DNA from: Acidaminococcus sp. | GTDB lineage: Bacteria; Bacillota; Negativicutes; Acidaminococcales; Acidaminococcaceae | DNA: 16,145 nt | Assembly (NCBI GenBank): GCA_019416065.1 | Contig: DXYB01000044.1 | Coordinates: forward strand, 1-16,145 | Direction: 5' to 3' | Shown: positions 1 through 6,060 of the stretch, piece by piece | How positions within the stretch are numbered: the stretch's first letter is position 1 | How the letters are laid out: each line of letters begins with the position of its first letter | Position numbers and translations under genes: made by a program | Notes under the pieces: model-generated | What the model saw: only the letters and a program-made list of their open reading frames with translations | Told to the model about the DNA's origin: nothing | The model's database searches: none

Positions 1-88
1 ACCAGAAAAGGATGAATTTGGGGTCCTCCCCAACATTTGACAAAGAACCATAATTTTCTGATAGAATTCTTTTATAAAATCCATTCAT

Positions 89-103
89 ATGAGTTTTACT
101 CAT
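89..103. promoter_or_regulatory. Candidate LysR-type operator (T-N11-A inverted repeat)
   Basis: A perfect inverted repeat ATGAG-N5-CTCAT that contains the T-N11-A core typical of LysR-family recognition sites (T at 90, A at 102). Its centre is about 63 bases upstream of the start expected from the -10 box at 148-153, the usual place for a LysR recognition site. A LysR gene lies in the same operon at 5117-6058. The assignment to that regulator is inference. Confidence 0.45.
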
Positions 104-123
104 CATTTTATGGAAAAACAATA

Positions 124-153
124 TTAGATTTCATAAAATAGTTTTTGTATAAT
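124..153 (+). promoter_or_regulatory. Candidate promoter of the catabolic operon
   Basis: A perfect TATAAT -10 box lies at 148-153. The matching -35 region (about 124-130) is a poor match to TTGACA, as is common for activator-dependent promoters. It would give a leader of about 138 bases before the first gene. A second, weaker candidate is TATAAA at 247-252 with TTGCTT at 226-231, spaced 15 bases. Between position 1 and 297 I see no gene, only these signals and the operator-like repeat. Confidence 0.45.
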
Positions 154-297
154 GGAACTAACAAAACGGTACAGAAATTTCATAATTCGATCCGCGTGAA
201 GCAGAGAAATACCTAATTATAGACATTGCTTAAAAAGTCAGAACATTATAAACTGTCAAGCAAAGTCGGCAACTCTGCATTCTAAGGAGGTACAAAG

Positions 298-1104
298 ATG
301 GCAAGAAAATTTTCTTTGGCGTATCTTACCGTTCCCGGTGTGGAGGCGGTGGATCAGATCCATATGGCGGCAGAAGCTGGCTATGATTCTGTGAGCCTGC
401 GGACCATTCCTATGGGCCAGGCTGGGGAACCTCAGAATGACTTGGTAGGGGATCCGGAGCTGTTCAGGAAAATCCAAAAGGCCTTGAAAGAAACGGGATT
501 GCCGCTGCTAGATATTGAGCTAGTGCGGGTACGGGAAGATATTCCAGTGGATTACCGGGCTGCCTTTGAAAAGGGAGCGGAGCTGGGTGCTACGGATGTC
601 CTCTCCAGCGACTGGAGCCAAGATGAAAATTTTGCGGTGGACTGCTACGGAAAGATTTGCGAACAAGCTGCTGAATTTGGCCTGACGGTGAACCTGGAGT
701 ATCCAGCTATTTCCCGGATCCGGAACCTGGCAGGCGCCAAAGTCATGCAGGAAAAAGTCAAGGCTCCGAATTTGAAACTCTTCCTGGATATGCTGTATGT
801 GTACTGGGCCCAGGAAAAACCGGAAGAAATTCAGGCCATTGCTCCGGATCGGTATGGTATCATCCATCTGTGCGACTGCCCGAAGGATTACTACATGATG
901 GATCGGCCAGAAGTTATGCGGGGGGCCCGGGAATACCCAGGACTGGGATCGATCCCCCTGGTACGGATTCTTAAGTCACTGCCGATGCATCCTTGTTCCA
1001 TTGAATTGCCTAACTTAGCCTATATTCAAAAATATGGGGCTTTGGGACATGTGAAAAACTGTCTGAACTATGCGAAAAAAGTCTTAGCGGATGTGGATCA
1101 GTAA
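298..1104 (+). CDS. Sugar phosphate isomerase/epimerase-like TIM-barrel protein
   Basis: A 268-residue protein of the xylose isomerase-like TIM-barrel superfamily, the group that holds IolE, hydroxypyruvate isomerase, tagatose epimerases and the AsbF/QuiC 3-dehydroshikimate dehydratases. The four residues expected to hold a divalent metal can be placed: Glu134 (NLEYP), Asp164 (FLDM), His190 (IIHLCD) and Glu236 (SIELPN). There is no signal peptide, so it is cytoplasmic. The start is supported by AAGGAGG at 284-290, seven bases upstream. It is the first gene of the operon and lies 17 bases before an AroE paralogue, which suggests that both act on the same hydroxy-acid intermediate, either by isomerisation or by dehydration. 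Family assignment is firm; reaction and substrate are unknown. Confidence 0.85.
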   Translation: MARKFSLAYLTVPGVEAVDQIHMAAEAGYDSVSLRTIPMGQAGEPQNDLVGDPELFRKIQKALKETGLPLLDIELVRVREDIPVDYRAAFEKGAELGATDVLSSDWSQDENFAVDCYGKICEQAAEFGLTVNLEYPAISRIRNLAGAKVMQEKVKAPNLKLFLDMLYVYWAQEKPEEIQAIAPDRYGIIHLCDCPKDYYMMDRPEVMRGAREYPGLGSIPLVRILKSLPMHPCSIELPNLAYIQKYGALGHVKNCLNYAKKVLADVDQ

Positions 1105-1121
1105 AGAAAGAAGGGATTTGA

Positions 1122-1988
1122 ATGAAACCGGATATCAATACAAAATTTATTACCCTGTTGGGAGATCCTCTGGCACAGTCTTTTGCGGCCCGCATGCAAA
1201 ATAAAGGCTATGAAGCAGCCGGGCTGAATATGCTGTACTTTTATACGGTAACCGGCAATGAACATCTGGGAGACATTGTGAAAGGACTGCGCTATATGCC
1301 TTTTGCCGGGTTTGCTGTAACCAAGCCCAACAAGGTAAAAGTCCTGGAATACCTGGATGAGCTGGATCCTCTGTGCAAGAAGATGGGATCCAGCAATACG
1401 GTGGTGAAGCTACCAGATGGCAGACTAAAAGGCTACAATACCGACGGTGTCGGGTTCTACACCGCCATCGTGGAAGCCGGTGTAAAAGTAGCAGAAAACG
1501 TGTTCTTCTGCTTTGGCAGCGGCGGTGCCGGACGGGCCATGTGCTCCATCCTGGCGTACCATGGCGCCCCAAAGATCTACATCACGGATCTTTTCCCGGA
1601 AAGTGCTAAGGCACTGGTAAGCGACATCAATACTAACTTTGCGCCGGTAGCGGAATTTGTTCCCCACGAAGATTTCAGCAAAGTGGCCGCTGCGGATATC
1701 GTCTTGAATGCCAGCGGTGTAGGCATGGGCAAGAGCATTGGAAAAAGCCCGATGCCCAAGGAATACATCAAAAAGGAACAGTTCTACTTTGATGCCTGCT
1801 ACAATCCGGCGAAGACCCAATTCCTTATGGATGCGGAAGCGGCTGGTTGCAAGGTGATGAATGGGCTGTCCATGAGCTTGTACCAGGGCACGGCCCAAGT
1901 GGAACTGTGGAGTGGACAAAAAGCGCCGGTAGAAGCCATGCGGCAGGAACTATTGGATATTCTAGCCGAAAAGAACGGCGAAAAATAA
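1122..1988 (+). CDS. Shikimate/quinate dehydrogenase paralogue with altered substrate pocket
   Basis: A 288-residue AroE-family oxidoreductase. Kept family features are the GDPLA start (14-18), Lys71 and Asp108 of the catalytic pair, Asn92 (SSNT), the NTDG motif, the nucleotide loop GSGGAG (132-137), NASGVGM, and Gln255 in LYQG. Two shikimate-binding positions differ: the HSxSP motif reads QSFAA, so the second Ser is Ala22, and the Asn of NVT is Ala65. After the second Rossmann strand the chain reads ITDLFPES, where acidic Asp156 fits NAD better than NADP, as in catabolic quinate/shikimate dehydrogenases. Being inside a transport and lyase operon argues for oxidative catabolism and not aromatic amino acid synthesis. 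An AAGGG element is at 1111-1115. The true substrate is probably not shikimate itself. Confidence 0.82.
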   Translation: MKPDINTKFITLLGDPLAQSFAARMQNKGYEAAGLNMLYFYTVTGNEHLGDIVKGLRYMPFAGFAVTKPNKVKVLEYLDELDPLCKKMGSSNTVVKLPDGRLKGYNTDGVGFYTAIVEAGVKVAENVFFCFGSGGAGRAMCSILAYHGAPKIYITDLFPESAKALVSDINTNFAPVAEFVPHEDFSKVAAADIVLNASGVGMGKSIGKSPMPKEYIKKEQFYFDACYNPAKTQFLMDAEAAGCKVMNGLSMSLYQGTAQVELWSGQKAPVEAMRQELLDILAEKNGEK

Positions 1989-2024
1989 ACACAGCGCTAC
2001 CAAGCGAAAAAGGAGGAACGTCTG

Positions 2025-2579
2025 ATGAAACTCGTACATTGGCTGGATGAGCACCTGGAAGAAACCTTCCTGGTTATCATGCTGGTCCTGATTGCCTGTG
2101 TCAGTATGATTCAGGTTATCGTCCGGAAAATTCCCGGGATGACTTCTCTGACCTGGGCAGAAGAATTCTGCCGGTTTATGTGGATTTGGAGCGTGTTCAT
2201 TTCTCTGCCCTATACCATCCGTATGGAAAATATGCTGCGGGTGGGGGTCTTGAAAGACCTGCTCCCCAACACGGTGAAAAAAATCGTGAACCTGGCAGTG
2301 GATGCGGTGACTATGTTAAGCATGGCCTACTTGGGGTATTATTCCCTGGAGGTTTATGAAAACATTGCCGCCAGTCATGAAATTTCTCCGGCTATGCAGT
2401 GGTCCATGGCGTTTGTGTATGTGTTCATGGTGATAGGCTTTTTCTTGGCCGTGATCCGGGGGATCGAGATGATTGTGATTCACCTGAAGAAATTCAACGA
2501 AGTGGAACTGTCCACGGTAGAACAGACCATGCAAGATGCAGCCAAAGAGGCTGCCATGGCCCAGGAAGGAGATGAGTGA
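2025..2579 (+). CDS. dctQ: TRAP transporter small membrane subunit (DctQ-like)
   Basis: A 184-residue membrane protein of the TRAP small-subunit family. Four hydrophobic segments are visible (about residues 12-32, 48-68, 88-108 and 125-147), with the family-typical WAEEFCRFMWIW stretch around residues 45-56. The C-terminus is hydrophilic and acidic. It pairs with DctM to form the membrane part of a sodium- or proton-coupled importer for organic acids fed by a substrate-binding protein. AGGAGG at 2011-2016 is eight bases before the ATG. The stop overlaps or abuts the dctM start, so the two subunits are probably translationally coupled. Confidence 0.92.
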   Translation: MKLVHWLDEHLEETFLVIMLVLIACVSMIQVIVRKIPGMTSLTWAEEFCRFMWIWSVFISLPYTIRMENMLRVGVLKDLLPNTVKKIVNLAVDAVTMLSMAYLGYYSLEVYENIAASHEISPAMQWSMAFVYVFMVIGFFLAVIRGIEMIVIHLKKFNEVELSTVEQTMQDAAKEAAMAQEGDE

Positions 2580-2581
2580 GT

Positions 2582-3880
2582 ATGGCAGCACTAATGGTAT
2601 TTGTAGTCTTCCTAGTGACCATTGCGCTCTCCATTCCTATCGCTATCAGTATGATTTTAGGGTCTGTAGCACCTATCGAACTGCTCCACAGAGGCGGCAG
2701 TATTGTACAGCTGCTGAATAACACATTTTCCGGTGCCAACTCCACCCCGATCCTGGCGGTGCCTCTGTTCATTCTAGGCGGCGTCATTATGGCTAAAGGT
2801 GGGATTTCCCGGAAACTGTTTAACTTCTTTGCTTTCTTTGCCGGACGGATTACCGGTGGGTTGCCCTGCGCGGTCATTCTCACTTGCTTGTTCTACGGTG
2901 CTATTTCTGGCTCCGGCCCTGCAACAACCGCTGCCGTTGGTGCTATGTGCGTACCATTTCTGACGGACCTAGGATATGACAGGACATGGAGCGCAGGTCT
3001 CATTGCTGTAGCAGGGGGCTTAGGTGTTATCATCCCGCCGTCCATTCCCTTTGTACTGTATTCTTTGGCGACCGGTGTTTCTACTGGCGACTTGTTCTTG
3101 GGTGGCGTACTGCCCGGCATTTTGATCGGTGTTGCCCTGATGGCCTATGCCATTATCTATTGCATAAGAAACGGGGAAGATAAGGAAAAAATCAAGGAAC
3201 GTATGCATGAACTTTCCAGCGAAGGTATTTTTAAGCTGTTTAAGGACAGCTTCTGGGCACTGCTGTGCCCCGTCATCGTACTAGGCGGCATCTATACCGG
3301 TTGGACCACGCCTACAGAAGCAGCCACGGTATCTGTGTTCTATGCATTAATTGTTTCCCTCTTTATTTACAAGACCATGAAGCTCAGTGAACTCATCCCC
3401 ATGCTGTGTGAATCCGTAAAAACTTACGGCGGCCTCGCATTCGTCCTGGCCTTTGCTACGGCATTTGGCCGTGTGCTGTCCTTGACCAGAGCCACCCGTG
3501 CCGTGGAAACCTTTATCCTGGGGAATTTCCACTCCAGCTTTACGGTACTGACTGTACTGGTTATTATTTTCTTCCTGCTGGGCATGGTGATGGATACCGG
3601 GCCTGCCATTATTATCTTGGCTCCTGTACTGCTGCCGGCCTGCGTGAAACTGGGCGTGGATCCGGTACACCTGGGCGTTGTGCTGGTGTGCTGCTTGTCC
3701 ATTGGACTTGCGACACCGCCGTTTGGTCTGGATTTGTTCGTAGCAGGGAATATTGCTCAGGAACAACCTATGGATGTGGCCAAAAAAGCACTACCGTTTA
3801 TCATCGCTTTCGTGATTGCGCTGTTTGCCATTACCTATATCCCTGCACTGTCTACCTATCTACCTAGCTTATTAAAGTAA
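2582..3880 (+). CDS. dctM: TRAP transporter large membrane subunit (DctM-like)
   Basis: About 432 residues of very hydrophobic sequence with roughly a dozen membrane segments, matching the DctM/ion-transporter superfamily. Family blocks include NNTFSGANSTPILAVPLFIL near the N-terminus, AISGSGPATTAAVGAMCVPF, the IIPPSIPFVLYS motif, the TPTEAATV block and GLATPPFGLDLFVAG near the end. This is the ion-coupled translocation subunit. Two in-frame starts exist: GTG at 2576, overlapping the dctQ stop by four bases, and ATG at 2582. AAGGAG at 2566-2571 leaves four bases to the GTG and ten to the ATG, so I prefer the ATG, but the GTG would fit classical stop-start coupling. Confidence 0.93.
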   Translation: MAALMVFVVFLVTIALSIPIAISMILGSVAPIELLHRGGSIVQLLNNTFSGANSTPILAVPLFILGGVIMAKGGISRKLFNFFAFFAGRITGGLPCAVILTCLFYGAISGSGPATTAAVGAMCVPFLTDLGYDRTWSAGLIAVAGGLGVIIPPSIPFVLYSLATGVSTGDLFLGGVLPGILIGVALMAYAIIYCIRNGEDKEKIKERMHELSSEGIFKLFKDSFWALLCPVIVLGGIYTGWTTPTEAATVSVFYALIVSLFIYKTMKLSELIPMLCESVKTYGGLAFVLAFATAFGRVLSLTRATRAVETFILGNFHSSFTVLTVLVIIFFLLGMVMDTGPAIIILAPVLLPACVKLGVDPVHLGVVLVCCLSIGLATPPFGLDLFVAGNIAQEQPMDVAKKALPFIIAFVIALFAITYIPALSTYLPSLLK

Positions 3881-3894
3881 GTTGTTGACGGATA

Positions 3895-3909
3895 TTCACA
3901 TCGTGTGAA
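3895..3909 (+). other. Short stem-loop between dctM and dctP
   Basis: A perfect six-base inverted repeat, TTCACA-TCG-TGTGAA, sits just upstream of the dctP ribosome site (3915-3921). No T-run follows, so it is not a terminator. A stem-loop here could protect or help process the mRNA so that the abundant binding protein is made in excess over the membrane subunits. Role is inference. Confidence 0.4.
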
Positions 3910-3931
3910 AGAAAAAGGAGGAACTGTGATT

Positions 3932-5011
3932 ATGGAAAGCAAACGTACTTGGAAAAAAGTTGCTGGCTTGATTATGGCGAGCATCCTGGCCCTGTCCGTA
4001 GCCGGTTGCGGTGGCGGAGATGACAAGAGTGCCTCTTCCGGTGGCAGTGGGGATTACTCTAAACTGAAAGCCGTCGAAATGATCGGGGCTGACTCTGCTG
4101 GTAAAGGCGCAGCGGGCCAACAATTTGGGGAACTGGTTGCTAAGAACGTAGAAAAAATTACAGGTGGTAAATTTAAGATTGATTATCACCCCAATTCAGA
4201 ACTGGGCGGCGATGAAGATTTGCTCCGGCAGGTAAAATCCAACGATATCCAGATCGTTGTGATGCAAATGGCACCGGTGACGGCTATTATCCCAGAAACT
4301 GCCGTGTTTGATATGCCTATGGCCTTTGCCAAATATGACGGCAAAACCATTGACAAAGTCTTAAACGGTGACGGGGAATTCCATAAGAAATTGTCCGAAG
4401 CCTATGAAAAAGCAGGTCTGCATTACTTGGGCATTCTGCAAAATGCTACCTTCCGTTTGACCACCGCTAATAGAGCCTTGAATACACTAAACGACTTCAA
4501 AGGACTGAAGATTCGTACCATGAGCAACAAGAACCATATGGCGTTCTGGAGCGCTTTGGGTGCTAACCCCACACCGCTGGCCTGGCCGGAAGTGTACTTC
4601 GCTCTGCAGAGTGGCACCGTAGAAGCAGAAGAAAACGCAGCTGATACCATTGTATCGGCTAACTTCAACGAGGTACAAAAATACTTGGCTGATACCAACC
4701 ACATCCTCTATGCTAACCAGATTGCCATCAACAAAAAGGCCTATGACGCACTGGATCCTGCCTACCAGAAAGCATTGAACCAGGCCGTGGAAGAAGCCAG
4801 AACGGAAATGGCTGCTAAACTGGGTGATGTGGATAAGAAAAACCAGGAAGACCTGAAAAAGAAGGGTATGACTGTAATTACCTACGACAAGAACTTCTTT
4901 GATCAGGTACTGGCGCTGCCCGGCGTGAAAGCGCTGAATGAAAAAATTGATAAAGACGTAAACGGACTGGGTAGCCTTTTGACTAAAGAATTGGACGCAG
5001 CGGCTAAATAA
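3932..5011 (+). CDS. dctP: TRAP transporter solute-binding lipoprotein (DctP-like)
   Basis: A 359-residue extracytoplasmic receptor of the DctP family. The N-terminus has a positive stretch, a hydrophobic core and a lipobox SVAGC with Cys26 as the likely lipidated residue, followed by a Gly/Ser-rich linker. The conserved carboxylate-binding Arg lies in GLKIRTM, and the family block GANPTPLAWPEVYFALQSG and the EEN motif follow. The ligand is therefore probably a carboxylate. Start at 3932 is chosen because signal peptide and AAGGAGG (3915-3921, ten bases away) fit; an in-frame GTG at 3926 is a nearer alternative. It follows dctM by about 50 bases, holding the stem-loop. Which acid is bound cannot be told. 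Confidence 0.93.
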   Translation: MESKRTWKKVAGLIMASILALSVAGCGGGDDKSASSGGSGDYSKLKAVEMIGADSAGKGAAGQQFGELVAKNVEKITGGKFKIDYHPNSELGGDEDLLRQVKSNDIQIVVMQMAPVTAIIPETAVFDMPMAFAKYDGKTIDKVLNGDGEFHKKLSEAYEKAGLHYLGILQNATFRLTTANRALNTLNDFKGLKIRTMSNKNHMAFWSALGANPTPLAWPEVYFALQSGTVEAEENAADTIVSANFNEVQKYLADTNHILYANQIAINKKAYDALDPAYQKALNQAVEEARTEMAAKLGDVDKKNQEDLKKKGMTVITYDKNFFDQVLALPGVKALNEKIDKDVNGLGSLLTKELDAAAK

Positions 5012-5040
5012 GCTGACTTTGTCCGCCCTGCTTCGGATGC

Positions 5041-5069
5041 TTGTCAAAGCTCCGGCTCTATGCGATGAT
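5041..5069 (+). promoter_or_regulatory. Weak candidate promoter before the lysR gene
   Basis: TTGTCA at 5041-5046 (five of six to the -35 consensus) and GATGAT at 5064-5069 (four of six) are 17 bases apart. The 105-base gap between dctP and lysR is the largest inside the cluster. It also contains a long-range inverted repeat TGACTTT (5014-5020) and AAAGTCA (5070-5076). No T-run follows, so I do not call a terminator. Confidence 0.3.
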
Positions 5070-5116
5070 AAAGTCACTAGAGTAGAAAGTTTGTGAAGCT
5101 GAAGGGAGCAGAGACT

Positions 5117-6058
5117 ATGCAACTGCAGTGGTTGTACTACTTTACCACCATCGCGGAACTGGAACACTACACCCGGGCGGCGGAACGCCTCCGGGTGAGC
5201 CAGTCCAACCTGAGCCATGCCATGCGGGACATGGAGCGGGAATTGGGCACCAAGCTTTTTGAGCGGAAGGGGAGGAATGTTCAGCTGACCAAATACGGAC
5301 AGCTTTTTCTCCCCTACGCCAAAAAGACGCTGAACACATTGGAAGCTGGAATTGATACCCTGAAAGAATACCTAGATCCCAACAAGGGCACCATTATGTT
5401 GGGGGGATTCTACTCTATTGAGGCCTTTGCCACGGATTTGATGATCCGCTATCGCAGCGAAACCAATCGGGTAGGGGTGCAGTTCCAGTACAGCTCCCGT
5501 GGTTGGTATAACCTGCGAAAAGATCTTTTGGAAGGCAAGCTGGATCTGATTTTGTGCACCAAAATTGACAGTCCTCAGATCGGCAGCTGTTATATCGGGG
5601 AACATGCCCTGGTCGCCTTGGTGCCGGAACGGCATCCCTTTGCCAGTCGGAAAATCTTGCGGCTGGAGGATTTTCAGGGACAAAATTTTGTCTCCTTTGA
5701 TGCTTCCGGACAGATTTCCAAGCAGGTGCGAGATGCCTTTACAAAACGCGGCATCAACGTGAATGTGGTGATGGAAAGCCCCAATGATGTGGTGATTTAT
5801 GGCTTTGTAGCGGCAAGTTATGGGCTATCCATAGTGCCGTATCCTTTGACCGGGGTTCCCTACGGGACAAAGGTCATTCCCCTGGGAGAAACACCCAAAC
5901 GTAAGTTGTATCTTCAGTGGAACAAAGAACGGTATGCGGTGCCGGCTGTGGAATATTTCAAAAATTACGTGGTGCGCAGCGGCGACGTGTTGAATCAGTA
6001 TCTGGAACGCCTGTATTTGACAGGGGTTCCTACAGAAAGAAACACACAGGAGGAATAA
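5117..6058 (+). CDS. LysR-type transcriptional regulator
   Basis: A 313-residue LysR-family protein. Residues 1-60 hold the winged helix-turn-helix (LEHYTRAAERLRVSQSNLSHAMRDME region, then LGTKLFERKGRNVQLTKYG), followed by a linker helix and a type 2 periplasmic-binding-like effector domain to the end. The start at 5117 is preferred over an upstream GTG at 5093 because AAGGGAG (5102-5108) is eight bases upstream and the family starts this way (MQLQWLYYF). It lies inside the catabolic operon in the same direction, not divergent, and its end overlaps the ribosome site of the next gene. It probably activates the cluster in response to the imported acid or an intermediate, likely through the repeat at 89-103 (inference). 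Confidence 0.93.
   Translation: MQLQWLYYFTTIAELEHYTRAAERLRVSQSNLSHAMRDMERELGTKLFERKGRNVQLTKYGQLFLPYAKKTLNTLEAGIDTLKEYLDPNKGTIMLGGFYSIEAFATDLMIRYRSETNRVGVQFQYSSRGWYNLRKDLLEGKLDLILCTKIDSPQIGSCYIGEHALVALVPERHPFASRKILRLEDFQGQNFVSFDASGQISKQVRDAFTKRGINVNVVMESPNDVVIYGFVAASYGLSIVPYPLTGVPYGTKVIPLGETPKRKLYLQWNKERYAVPAVEYFKNYVVRSGDVLNQYLERLYLTGVPTERNTQEE
6048..6053 (+). promoter_or_regulatory. Ribosome binding site deciding the ThDP enzyme start
   Basis: AGGAGG ends seven bases before ATG 6061 and lies inside the last codons of lysR. It shows that the ThDP gene starts at 6061 and not at in-frame upstream codons inside lysR (from 5917), and it couples the two genes. Confidence 0.8.
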
Positions 6059-6060
6059 CG

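Noticed and set aside
18..33. TTGGGG-TCCT-CCCCAA inverted repeat at the left edge
   Set aside because: A clear six-base repeat, but no T-run follows on either strand and it is far from the promoter. It could be the end of a structure from outside the window.
37..67. TTGACA at 37-42 as a -35 with TAGAAT at 62-67
   Set aside because: The spacing is 19 bases and the -10 is imperfect; the TATAAT at 148-153 with the operator-like repeat upstream is a better candidate.
1122..1988. Calling this gene aroE of the shikimate pathway
   Set aside because: Two substrate-binding residues differ, the cofactor residue favours NAD, and no other aromatic biosynthesis gene is near.
3895..3909. CRP-type binding site
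   Set aside because: The half sites are in reverse order (TTCACA then TGTGAA) and the spacer is three bases, which does not fit the TGTGA-N6-TCACA consensus.
5917..6060. In-frame upstream extension of the ThDP gene into lysR
   Set aside because: It would overlap 142 bases of lysR in another frame, the added residues are not like any ThDP enzyme, and a consensus ribosome site fits ATG 6061.
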